Positions 1 to 9,000 of a DNA stretch of 64,000 nucleotides are shown here, piece by piece. Below the pieces are notes generated by a model. That model was not told the origin of the DNA, did no database searches, and was given only the letters and a program-made list of their open reading frames with translations. Each line of letters opens with the position of its first letter. Within the stretch, counting starts at the first letter, position 1. The stretch is taken from contig JAGTRP010000008.1 of the NCBI GenBank assembly GCA_018261935.1, positions 1 to 64,000 on the forward strand. Reading direction: 5' to 3'. This DNA comes from Rhodocyclaceae bacterium. Its GTDB lineage: Bacteria; Pseudomonadota; Gammaproteobacteria; Burkholderiales; Rhodocyclaceae. Position numbers and translations under genes: made by a program.

Positions 1-69
1 AATCCCTCTGGATCGGCATGCAGCGGATCAGGGATTTCGTCCAGGGGATGGAGTTCATGAAGAAAACTC

Positions 70-1485
70 ATGCTTTATGAGTTGTGTGGAATCGTATGCG
101 TCAAACCGGGCCATGTCTGGGCAGATTTGCCAATCTCCGAGTTCCTGGAACGTATCGGCGCGGTTGGCAAGAACCGGGAAGAGGGATATTCAGGCATTCG
201 CTTGGCCGGCTTGTTGATGTTCGGGCGTGCCGAGGTAATCCGGGACGCGTTGCCACATTACATGGTCGATTATCAAGAGCGACCGGAAGCCAAGGCGGAA
301 AAGCGTTGGGTTGATCGGCTGGTCCCGGATGGTAGTTGGTCGGGGAATATCTATGACTTCTTCCGCAAGGTTTATCAGAAGCTGACGGCCGACCTAAAGA
401 TTCAGTTCCAGCTAAGGGACGGGCAGCGCATCGAGGACACCCCAGTCCACGAAGCCTTGCGGGAAGCCCTAGTCAATACGCTTATCCATGCCGATTTCTC
501 GGGGCGTGTTTCCGTTCTGGTGGTCAAGCGGCCTGATATGTTCGGTTTCCGGAACCCCGGCCTGATGCGGATTTCTCCAGAGCTGGCAATCCAGGGGGGT
601 AACAGTGACTGCCGTAACCGCCGGTTGCAAACCATGTTCCAGTTGGTTGGCTACGGTGATCATGCTGGTTCCGGGATTCCCAAGATTTATAGCAACTGGG
701 CAAATCGGCATTGGCGCCGCCCGATCCTGTACGAGGTCCGCGAACCGGAACAGACCCTGATGGAATTGCGGATGACCAGTCTGGTGCCGGAGGAAACGAT
801 TGCTGAACTGGAAGCTCATCTGGGCGAGCGTTTCCATGCGCTCTCGGAAACCGAACGAATGGCGTTGATCATTGCGAGTTCAGAAGGCGTGGTAAATCAT
901 GCTCGGTTGCTGGAGGTTTGCACCGAACACCGGGCGGATGTCTCAAAAATGCTGGCCCGGCTGGCACGAGAAGGATTGCTGCTTTCCGATGGCGTCGGGC
1001 GAGGAATGGTGTATTTCCTGCCGTGGCAAAGGGAACGCGAAGAAGTGCTGTTTGATTTACGAACGAACGTTGCTCACTTGGTTAAGGGCAGTCCAATACC
1101 TCCAGAGCTAAGCGTCATACCTCCAGAGCTTGGTGCAATACCTCAAGAGCTAAGCGCCATACCTCCAGAGCTAAGGCCCCAGTATCTCGACTGGGAAGAC
1201 TTGCCTCCAGAGCTGCAAACAGAACTACTCGCGCTTTCATCGCCAGTAAGAGAGAAACGTCGTGTTTCCCCGGAGACCATGCAACAAGCAGTCTTGGACC
1301 TGTGCCGGGGTCGATTCCTGGGGCGAAGAGTTTTGGCGCACCTCTTGGCCCGCAATGCAGATGACCTGCTGAAACGGATATTGAACCCCATGGTCCAGGC
1401 AAAGACATTGATCCCGGCCTTTGCGTCGAGCAGCAATCCGAAGCAAGCCTACATGGCTTCTGAAGCCTCTGATTCAGAAGAATAA
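70..1485 (+). CDS. AlbA_2/RecG-C-like ATP-binding regulator, 5' part displaced by a probable frameshift
   Basis: The reading frame has 471 codons. Residues about 10-100 (PGHVWADLP, AGLLMFG, PHYMVDYQERPEA) and 125-215 (ALREALVNTLIHADF, GYGDHAGSGIPKI) match the C-terminal ATP-binding, RecG-C-like half of AlbA_2 (Schlafen-like) proteins often found beside type I restriction-modification genes. The N-terminal AlbA_2 domain is absent: this frame has a TGA at 58-60. The neighbouring frame is open from the window edge to about 214 and reads ESYASNR where the present frame reads KPGHVW. Joining them near 105-112 would give a continuous protein, so the gene is probably frameshifted, or it contains a sequence error. 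Four 21-bp repeats at 1096-1179 encode a heptapeptide of the form IPPELSx. Base composition looks poorer in GC than that of the neighbours, suggesting horizontal gain. The product is probably a regulator or accessory protein of the modification locus, not a true helicase. Confidence 0.6.
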   Translation: MLYELCGIVCVKPGHVWADLPISEFLERIGAVGKNREEGYSGIRLAGLLMFGRAEVIRDALPHYMVDYQERPEAKAEKRWVDRLVPDGSWSGNIYDFFRKVYQKLTADLKIQFQLRDGQRIEDTPVHEALREALVNTLIHADFSGRVSVLVVKRPDMFGFRNPGLMRISPELAIQGGNSDCRNRRLQTMFQLVGYGDHAGSGIPKIYSNWANRHWRRPILYEVREPEQTLMELRMTSLVPEETIAELEAHLGERFHALSETERMALIIASSEGVVNHARLLEVCTEHRADVSKMLARLAREGLLLSDGVGRGMVYFLPWQREREEVLFDLRTNVAHLVKGSPIPPELSVIPPELGAIPQELSAIPPELRPQYLDWEDLPPELQTELLALSSPVREKRRVSPETMQQAVLDLCRGRFLGRRVLAHLLARNADDLLKRILNPMVQAKTLIPAFASSSNPKQAYMASEASDSEE

Positions 1486-1494
1486 ATCTATTCC

Positions 1495-1536
1495 CTATAC
1501 GCCTTCTATACGCCGCGGCGCATAGAAGGCGTATAG
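1495..1536. promoter_or_regulatory. 42-bp palindrome upstream of hsdM, candidate operator
   Basis: The arm 1495-1509 is perfectly complementary to 1522-1536 (15 bp). The centre 1511-1520 is itself a palindrome, CGCCGCGGCG, so only the 1510/1521 pair is unmatched. The heptamer CTATACG occurs at 1495 and 1506. Its reverse-complement form CGYATAG occurs at 1519, 1530 and 1542, so copies lie 11-13 bp apart, close to one helical turn. The site fills the 81-bp gap between the AlbA_2-like gene and hsdM, 31 bp before the hsdM start. It has no T-run on the + strand. A repressor operator is more likely than a terminator, but this is inference. Confidence 0.5.
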
Positions 1537-1566
1537 AAAAGCGCATAGCACCCAAAAAGTCCATTC

Positions 1567-3048
1567 ATGAACGCAACCGCATCCATCGTCTCCCGCGTCT
1601 GGAGTTTCTGCACCACCCTGCGGGACGACGGGGTCAGCTACGGCGACTACCTGGAGCAGCTGACCTACCTGATCTTCCTGAAGATGGCCGACGAGTACAG
1701 CCGGCCGCCCTACAACCGCAGGATCGGCATCCCCGCCGACTTCGGCTGGCCCAGCCTGAAGGCCAAGCGGGGCGCCGATCTGGAGGTGCATTACATCTCG
1801 GCCCTGCTGCAGCTGGGCAGCAAGCCGGGGCTGCTGGGGCAGATTTTCACCAAAGCCCAGAACAAGATCCAGGACCCGGCCAAGCTGGCCCGCCTGATCG
1901 ACATGGTCGATGAAACCAACTGGGTGACCCTGGGTGCCGACGTCAAGGGGGACATCTACGAGGGCCTGCTGGAGCGCAACGCCGAGGACACAAAGTCCGG
2001 CGCCGGCCAGTACTTCACCCCGCGGGCGCTGATCCGGGCCATGGTGGAGTGCGTGCGCCCCCTGCCGGGGAAGACCATCGCCGACCCGGCCTGCGGCACC
2101 GGCGGCTTCTTTCTGGCCGCCTACGATTTCCTGGTGGCGGCTTATCCGGAAATGGATCGCGACCAGCGGGCCTTCCTCAAGCACGAGACCTTTTTCGGCA
2201 ACGAGATCGTCGCCAGCACGCGGCGCCTGGCGCTGATGAACATGTTCCTGCACAACATCGGGGAGATCGACGGCGACAGCCCGATTTCCCCCAACGACGC
2301 CCTGGTTGCGTCGCCGATCCGGACTTTCGATTACGTGCTGGCCAATCCCCCCTTCGGCAAGAAGAGCAGCATGAGCTTCACCAACGAGGAAGGCGAGCAG
2401 GAAAAGGACGACCTGACCTACAACCGCCAGGACTTCTGGGCCACGACCTCGAACAAGCAACTCAACTTCGTACAGCACATCAAGAGCCTGCTGAACACCA
2501 CGGGCCGTGCCGCCGTGGTGGTGCCGGACAACGTGCTGTTTGAGGGCGGGGCCGGCGAGACGGTGCGCCGGAAGCTGCTGGAAACCACCGACCTGCACAC
2601 CATCCTGCGCCTGCCGACGGGCATTTTCTACGCCAACGGCGTCAAGGCCAACGTGCTTTTCTTCGACAACCAGCCGGCCCGCAAGGAGCCGTGGACGCGG
2701 GAAGTCTGGATCTACGACTACCGCACCAACATCCACCACACCCTGAAGAAGAAGCCCCTGCGCTACGAGGACCTGCGGGACTTCATCGCCTGCTACAACC
2801 CCATGAACCGCTTCGAGCGCAGCGAGACCTGGAACGAGCAGACCAACCCGGAAGGGCGTTGGCGCAGGTTCGGCTACGAGCAGATCGTCGCCCGCGACAA
2901 GACCAGCCTGGACATCTTCTGGCTCAAGGACAAGAGCCTGGCCGACCTCGACAACCTGCCGGAACCGGACGAACTGGCAGGGGAAATCATCGAGAACCTG
3001 GAGGCCGGGCTGAGCAGCTTCCGCGCCGTCGCCGCAGCCCTGCAATAG
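1567..3048 (+). CDS. hsdM: Type I restriction-modification methylase subunit HsdM
   Basis: This 493-residue protein has the N-terminal HsdM helical domain (res. 10-130) followed by an N6-adenine methyltransferase domain. The SAM-binding motif DPACGTGG starts at D173 and the catalytic NPPF motif at N260. The tail (LADLDNLPEPDELAGEI) is the usual end of the family, so the gene appears complete. HsdM normally works only with the specificity subunit HsdS. No hsdS or hsdR follows; the next gene is an unrelated ABC permease. The left neighbour belongs to a family common in such loci, so the missing partners may lie left of the window or be lost. Alone, this protein has no obvious target specificity. 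Confidence 0.93.
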   Translation: MNATASIVSRVWSFCTTLRDDGVSYGDYLEQLTYLIFLKMADEYSRPPYNRRIGIPADFGWPSLKAKRGADLEVHYISALLQLGSKPGLLGQIFTKAQNKIQDPAKLARLIDMVDETNWVTLGADVKGDIYEGLLERNAEDTKSGAGQYFTPRALIRAMVECVRPLPGKTIADPACGTGGFFLAAYDFLVAAYPEMDRDQRAFLKHETFFGNEIVASTRRLALMNMFLHNIGEIDGDSPISPNDALVASPIRTFDYVLANPPFGKKSSMSFTNEEGEQEKDDLTYNRQDFWATTSNKQLNFVQHIKSLLNTTGRAAVVVPDNVLFEGGAGETVRRKLLETTDLHTILRLPTGIFYANGVKANVLFFDNQPARKEPWTREVWIYDYRTNIHHTLKKKPLRYEDLRDFIACYNPMNRFERSETWNEQTNPEGRWRRFGYEQIVARDKTSLDIFWLKDKSLADLDNLPEPDELAGEIIENLEAGLSSFRAVAAALQ

Positions 3049-3145
3049 AGGTGGGAGGACTGCCCATCCTTGGCTGCCCATAGGGAAAGTGCAGCGCGGC
3101 CGGGGTAGAATCGGCCTCCTTACCCCGGCAAGATTCTTTCCCCGC

Positions 3146-3910
3146 ATGCCCTCAAGCATCTTCGGCTGGTTCCCCGTTTGGCAGCGCAACTTCCTGGTCT
3201 GGAAGAAGCTCGCCATCCCTTCCATCCTGGGGAACCTGGCCGATCCCCTGATCTACATGGTCGGGCTGGGCTACGGCCTCGGTTCCCTGCTGCCGACCAT
3301 CAACGGCCAGTCCTACGTCGGCTTCCTGGCCGCCGGCACGGTGTGCGCCTCCACCATGAACGCCGCCACCTTCGAAGCCCTCTACTCGTCCTTCTCCCGC
3401 ATGCACGTCCAGAAGACCTGGGACGCCATCCTCAACACCCCCCTGGGGCTCACCGAGGTGGTGGCCGGAGAGCTGCTCTGGGCCACCACCAAGTCCTTCA
3501 TGGCCGGCGCCGCCATCCTCCTGGTGGTGGCCATCCTCGGCCTCGCCCACGGTCCCATGGCCCTCTGGGTCCTGCCCACCATCGCCCTCACCGGGCTGGC
3601 CTTCGCGGCCCTCGGCCTCATCTGGACCGCCCTGTCGCCGTCCTACGATTTCTTCATGTACTACTTCACCCTCTTCATCACGCCCATGACCTTCATCAGC
3701 GGCGTCTTCTTCCCCACCGACCAGATGCCGGCCTGGCTCGCCGCCATCGGCAACTGGCTGCCCCTGGCCCAGGGGGTGGCCCTGGCCCGGCCGCTGATGG
3801 CCGGCCGCATGCCCCCCGATGTCCTCCTCCATGTCGGCGCCCTCCTGGGCACCGCCGCCATCGGCTTCGCCATCGCCCTGGTCCTCACCCGCCGCCGCCT
3901 GCTCAAGTAG
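3146..3910 (+). CDS. ABC-2 type transporter permease (NodJ-like)
   Basis: The 254-residue membrane protein has about six hydrophobic segments, beginning around res. 20 and ending near res. 245. It carries the ABC-2 permease signature region FALYYFTLFITPMTFISGVF-type near res. 170-195, where PMTFISGVFFP is visible. NodJ-family permeases export small molecules or cell-surface glycans together with an ATPase of the NodI type. The frame is open upstream to 3089, but ATG 3146 is chosen because the family begins just before the W-x-R-N-F motif. No ATPase gene is adjacent: hsdM lies where nodI usually sits. The downstream cutA follows after 9 bp, suggesting one transcript. Confidence 0.85.
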   Translation: MPSSIFGWFPVWQRNFLVWKKLAIPSILGNLADPLIYMVGLGYGLGSLLPTINGQSYVGFLAAGTVCASTMNAATFEALYSSFSRMHVQKTWDAILNTPLGLTEVVAGELLWATTKSFMAGAAILLVVAILGLAHGPMALWVLPTIALTGLAFAALGLIWTALSPSYDFFMYYFTLFITPMTFISGVFFPTDQMPAWLAAIGNWLPLAQGVALARPLMAGRMPPDVLLHVGALLGTAAIGFAIALVLTRRRLLK

Positions 3911-3919
3911 AATTTGCCG

Positions 3920-4237
3920 ATGGAAAACCTCCTCGTCCTCACCAATTGTCCCGACGCCGCCGTCGCCGAGGACATCGCCCGCCACCTGGTGGATGCCGGG
4001 CTCGCCGCCTGCGTCAATATCCTGGCGCCCTGCCGCTCCATTTACCGCTGGCAGGGCGCGGTGGAAACCGCCGCCGAGGTACCCCTCCTGATCAAGACCC
4101 GCCGGGAGCGCTATGGGGAACTGGAAGCCGCCATCTGCGCCCTCCATCCCTACGAGGTGCCGGAGATCGTCGCCCTGCCCATCGAGCAGGGATTGCCCGC
4201 CTACCTCCAGTGGATCGCCGCCGAGACCCGACCATGA
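3920..4237 (+). CDS. cutA: Divalent cation tolerance protein CutA
   Basis: The 105-residue protein is the usual CutA length. It shows the conserved N-terminal LVLTNCPD strand, the AACVNILAPCRSIYRWQG segment and the LHPYEVPEIVALPI core of the trimeric ferredoxin-like CutA1 fold. CutA is a soluble protein linked to copper tolerance, and its molecular role is unsettled. A TTG two codons upstream (3914) is an alternative start. The stop codon overlaps the dsbD start (ATGA). That coupling fits the classical cutA-dsbD (dipZ) arrangement, in which copper stress and disulfide handling are linked. Confidence 0.93.
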   Translation: MENLLVLTNCPDAAVAEDIARHLVDAGLAACVNILAPCRSIYRWQGAVETAAEVPLLIKTRRERYGELEAAICALHPYEVPEIVALPIEQGLPAYLQWIAAETRP

Positions 4238-5985
4238 TGCGAATCCTGCTCCTTTGCCTCGTTTTCCTCTTCCCCCTGGCCCAGGCCCAGGAGTTCCTCG
4301 ATCCCGCCGTCGCCTTCAAGCCCAGCGCCCGGGCCGTGGACGGCCGGACGGCGGAGGTGCAGTTCGATATCGCCAAGGGCTACTACCTCTACCGGGACAA
4401 GTTCCGCTTCGCCGTCGACGGTGAAGCCGCCAAGGTCGGGACGCCCCAGTTCCCCAAGGGCAAGGAAAAGGACGACGAGAATTTCGGCAAGATGGAGGTC
4501 TATTACCAGGACGTCGCCATCCGCCTGCCCGTGGAGCACAACGCCTCCGGCAGCCAGTCCCTGACCCTCAAGGTGACTTCCCAGGGCTGTGCCGACGCCG
4601 GCATCTGCTACCCGCCCCAGACCCAGACCATCAGCCTCGAACTGCCGTCCCCGGATGCCGCGCCGGCCGCGGCGCCGATGGCCGCCAGCGATGAGAGCGG
4701 GCGCATCGCCCAGGCCCTCAGGCACGCCGGCTTCTGGGCCAATCTCGCCTTTTTCTTCGTGGCCGGTTTGGGCCTCGCCCTGACCCCCTGCGTCTTCCCG
4801 ATGATCCCCATCCTTTCCGGCATCATCGCCGGCCAGGGCCACAAGGTTTCCCGGGGCCGGGGCTTCGCCCTCTCCATGGCCTACGTCCTCGGCATGGCGG
4901 TGACCTACGCCGCCGCCGGCGTCGCCGCCGGCCTCACCGGCACGCTGGTTTCCAGCGCCCTGCAGAATCCCTGGGTGCTGGGGAGCTTCGCCCTGGTCTT
5001 CGTCGCCCTGTCCCTGTCCATGTTCGGCTTCTACGAGCTGCAGCTGCCTTCCAACCTGCAGAGCAAGCTTTCGGAGGAGGCGGGCCATCTCCAGGGCGGG
5101 CGCGGCATCGGCGTTTTCCTCATGGGGGTGCTGTCGGCCCTTATCGTCGGGCCCTGCGTCGCCGCCCCCCTGGCCGGCGCGCTCCTCTACATCGGCCAGA
5201 CCCGGGACGCCCTCCTGGGCGGCGCCGCCCTCTTCGTCATGGCCCTCGGCATGGGGGTGCCCCTCATCGCCGTCGGTCTCTCCGCCGGCACCCTGCTGCC
5301 CCGGGCGGGGGCCTGGATGGAAGCAGTGAAGAAGGCCTTCGGCGTGCTGCTCCTGGGCACCGCCGTCTGGCTGCTTTCGCCGGTGCTGCCGGGGGCGGTG
5401 GCGATGGTCGCCTGGGCGGCGCTCCTCATCATCCCGGCCATCTATCTCCACGCCCTCGATCCCCTGCCGCCCAACGCCCGGGGCTGGCAGCGCTTCTGGA
5501 AGGGGATCGGCATCGTCATGCTGCTCACCGGTGCTTCCCTCCTGATCGGCGCCCTGGCCGGCAGCCGGGATCCCCTGCAGCCCCTGGCCGGCCTGCGGGG
5601 ACAGGCGGTGGCGGCGGAAGCCAAAAAGCTGCCCTTCGAGCGGGTCGCCTCGGTGGCCGACCTGGAAGCCCGGCTGCGCACCGCCGGCAAGCCGGTGATG
5701 CTGGATTTCTATGCCGACTGGTGCGTGTCCTGCAAGGAGATGGAGCGCTTCACCTTCGCCGATGCGGGCATCCAGGCCAGGCTTGCCGGTTTCACCCTGC
5801 TCCAGGCCGACGTCACCGCCAACAGCGAGAACGACAAGGCGCTCCTCGCCCGCTTCGGCCTCTTCGGGCCGCCGGGCATCGTTTTCTTCGACCCCCGGGG
5901 CAAGGAGATTCCCGGCCTGCGGGTGGTCGGCTACCAGGATGCCGCCGCCTTCGGGCAAGTCCTGGAGAAGGCCGCCCGGTCCTGA
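4234..5985 (+). CDS. dsbD: Thiol:disulfide interchange protein DsbD
   Basis: This 583-residue inner-membrane protein passes electrons from cytoplasmic thioredoxin to periplasmic DsbC/DsbG and to cytochrome c maturation factors. A signal peptide ends near AQA (res. 18). The periplasmic alpha domain carries a C-x5-C pair in GCADAGIC. Eight hydrophobic segments follow, with the redox cysteines C186 (TPCVFP) and C308 (GPCVAAP). The C-terminal thioredoxin-like domain has the CVSC active site at C497-C500. All three cysteine pairs are present. The start overlaps the cutA stop; the frame is open far upstream, but only this start gives a signal peptide. It converges on the next gene with 21 bp between stops. 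Confidence 0.95.
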   Translation: MMRILLLCLVFLFPLAQAQEFLDPAVAFKPSARAVDGRTAEVQFDIAKGYYLYRDKFRFAVDGEAAKVGTPQFPKGKEKDDENFGKMEVYYQDVAIRLPVEHNASGSQSLTLKVTSQGCADAGICYPPQTQTISLELPSPDAAPAAAPMAASDESGRIAQALRHAGFWANLAFFFVAGLGLALTPCVFPMIPILSGIIAGQGHKVSRGRGFALSMAYVLGMAVTYAAAGVAAGLTGTLVSSALQNPWVLGSFALVFVALSLSMFGFYELQLPSNLQSKLSEEAGHLQGGRGIGVFLMGVLSALIVGPCVAAPLAGALLYIGQTRDALLGGAALFVMALGMGVPLIAVGLSAGTLLPRAGAWMEAVKKAFGVLLLGTAVWLLSPVLPGAVAMVAWAALLIIPAIYLHALDPLPPNARGWQRFWKGIGIVMLLTGASLLIGALAGSRDPLQPLAGLRGQAVAAEAKKLPFERVASVADLEARLRTAGKPVMLDFYADWCVSCKEMERFTFADAGIQARLAGFTLLQADVTANSENDKALLARFGLFGPPGIVFFDPRGKEIPGLRVVGYQDAAAFGQVLEKAARS

Positions 5986-6006
5986 TTCCCCCGGGGCCGT
6001 CCCGGG

Positions 6007-9000
6007 TCACGGCCCGAGGGTGAAGTAGAAGGTGGCGCCCTGGTCCACGGCGCCCTCGCCCCAGATCCTGCCGCCATGGCGGCGCACGATGCGCTGCACG
6101 GTGGCCAGGCCGATGCCGCTGCCCGGATATTCGTTGGGGCTGTGGAAGCGCTGGAAGGCCTTGAACAGCCGGTCGGCGTACTGCATGTCGAAGCCGACCC
6201 CGTTGTCCCGCACGAAATAGGCCTGCCCTCCATCCTCCAGCGGGACAGTGCCGAATTCGATGCGCCCCACCGGGCGCTTGACCGAATACTTCCAGGCGTT
6301 GCCCACCAGGTTGTCGAGGACCACCCGCAGCAGCCGCGGGTCCCCATGGGCATGGACCCCGGCCTGGATGACGAACTCGACCTGCCGTTCGGGTTGGCCG
6401 GCCCGCAGGTCGTCGGCAATCTTGCCCACCATCTCCGACAGGTCCACATCCTCCCGGCGCATCTCGCCGCGGCTGACCAGGGACAGGGAGAGCAGGGCAT
6501 CCACCAGTTGGGACAGGCGCTGGCTGGACTTGCGGATTTGCTCGAGATAAGTCCGCCCCGTGTCGTCCAGCCGGTCGGCGTATTGCTCCATGAGAATCTG
6601 GGTCATGCCGTTGAGGCCGCGCAACGGCGCCCGCAAGTCGTGGGACACCGAATAGGAGAAGGCCTCCAGCTCCTGGTTGAGGGCTTCCAGCTGCTCGCCC
6701 CGGGCCGCCAGGTCCCGGTTGAGGTCCCGGATGGCTTCTTCCGCCCGTTTGCGCTCGGTGATGTCGGTGGCGATCCCGCACAACGCATAGACCTGTCCAT
6801 TAACGTCGCGCAGGGGAAACTTGACGGCCAGATAGGTGCGCATCCCGTCGAAGGCGGGCAGCGTTTCCTCCATTTGCAGCGGCTTGCCCGCCTCCAGCAC
6901 CCGCCGGTCGTTGCGCACGTAGACATCGGCCAGTTCGCTGGAATAGAGGTCGTGGTCGGTCTTGCCCTTGATGTTTTCCCGGCCGACCAGGATAAAGGAC
7001 TCGTACTGCCGGTTGATGAGCAGGTAACGGCCCTCCAGGTCTTTCATGAAGATCACCGCCGGAGCGTTGTCGATGATCGCTTCGAGGCGCTCCTCGCTCT
7101 CCCGCAGGGCAGCCGCCAGGGCCTCCAGCTGGCGCGACTGTTGCTCCAGCCGATGGCTGTGGGCGATGGCATGGGACGTCTCGTCGACGATTTCCATCAC
7201 TTCCCGGGTGCCGACCGGCGCCCTCCGCAGGACGCTATCCACCAGGATGCGTGCCGACGGCGCGCCGATCACCCCGGCCAGCAGGCTCTCCGTCCGGCCC
7301 ACCAGGTCCGCATTCGGCTCCAGCTCCTGCCAGTGGGCGACCCCGCTTTCCTGGGCGAAGCGGGCCATGGCTTCGTCGGCGTAGCCGGGGCCGAGAAAGC
7401 GCGCCAGCAGGCCGTGCAGGTCCCTTGCCGAAGCCAGCCGGCCCGCCAGGCCCATTTCGGCCGTTCCATCCTGCGCCAGGCCGTCGATGAACCGCAATGT
7501 CTCCAGCCTTTCCTCCAGGCTCGCCGGCTTGGCGAGGGAGACCCCGACATAGGCCCCGGTGTTGGCGAGCAGGCTCCAGAACAATCCGTGGCTGATCCAA
7601 TCGACGTCCTCCAGACCGAACAGCGCCAGGGGCTTCAGCCACGGGATGCCGAAGGGCCCCGCCTGGACGAGGTCGGGTGGCAACCAGCCGGAAGTGGCCA
7701 GGACCGGCAGGACCAGGGTATAGGCCCAGGCCAGGAAGCCCAGGATCAGCCCGGCCAGGGCCCCCCGCCGATTACCGTGGCGCCAGAACAGGCCGCCGAG
7801 GACGACGGGGGCGAACTGGGCGGCGGCCACGAAAGACACCAGGCCGATCTGGACCAGGGCGTAGCTATGGCCGGTGAGACGCAGGTAGCCGTAGGCGAGG
7901 GCCAGCAGGAGCAGGATCGAGAATCGGCGCAGGTAAAGCACCCGCCGGCCGCCGTGGCCAGGTCCGGAAGCGCTTATCCAGCCCAGGCGCAGCAGCAGGG
8001 GCAACACCAGGTTGTTGCAGATCAGGATGCTGAGGGCCAGGGTCGAAACCACCACGTGAGCGGTAGCGGCCGACAGCCCGCCGAGAAAAACCAGCAGCGC
8101 CGGCCCCGGGGAACCGAAGGCCACGGGCAAGGCTATTGCGAAGGTGTCGGGCTCGACGGCACCCAGTGGAAAGCGCAGCAGGCCGGCGAAGGCGACCGGC
8201 AGCACGAACAGGGTAATCAGCAGCAGATACAGGGGGAACAGCCAGAGGGCGCTATAGAGGTGTTTCTCGCCCCGGTTCTCCACTGCGACCAGGTGGAATT
8301 GGGAGGGCAGCAGCATCACCGACAGCATCCCCAGGACCAGGAGGGCCAGCCAGCGGCCATAGGACAAGCCCTCGCCGCCGATGGCGATGAGCCGTCCGTA
8401 CTGGGGGAGCCGGACGGCCTGGTCGAAGAGATCGGCGACGCCCTGGTACAGGAAGAAGACCACGAATACGCCGATGGCCAGGGCCGCCAACAGCTTGGCC
8501 ACCGATACGATGGCGACGGCGGCTACCAGCCCGTCGTGCCGCTCGGCCGGCGACAGGCGCCGGGCGCCGAAGAGGATGGCGAAGGCCGCCAGCAGCAGCA
8601 CCGCGTAGAAGGCCGTGTCGTGCAGGACGGGCACGGCGGCGGCGGAAGATGCTCCGGCTTCCCCCGCCAGCATCAGGAAAGTGTTGGAAATGGCCTTGAG
8701 CTGAAGGGCCAGGTAGGGAATCAGGCCGATCACCGCCCCCAGGGCAACCGCCCCGCCCACCCAGCCGCTCTTGCCGTAGCGGCTCGCCGCCAGGTCGGCA
8801 ATGGACGTGACATGGTAGCGCTGGACGGCCCGCACCATCCTGCCCATCACCGTCCCCGACAACAGGACCGCCAGGCTGGCCCCCAAATAAATGGCCAGGA
8901 AGGCGGCCCCATCGACCGCGGCCATGCCGGCGCTGCCGTAGAAGGTCCAGGCGGTGGCGTAGGTGCCGAGGGAGAGGGCGTAGACCCAGGGGTTGGCCAG

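Noticed and set aside
1096-1179. Tandem repeats considered as a CRISPR array
   Set aside because: The units are contiguous 21-bp in-frame coding repeats without spacers.
1495-3225. 576-codon minus strand frame opposite hsdM
   Set aside because: hsdM is clearly coded on the + strand; the reverse translation is Val/Gly/Gln-rich noise.
8053-8058. CACGTG considered as parS (also at 10917, 46608 and 48952)
   Set aside because: The flanking GTT/AAC bases needed by ParB are missing at all four.
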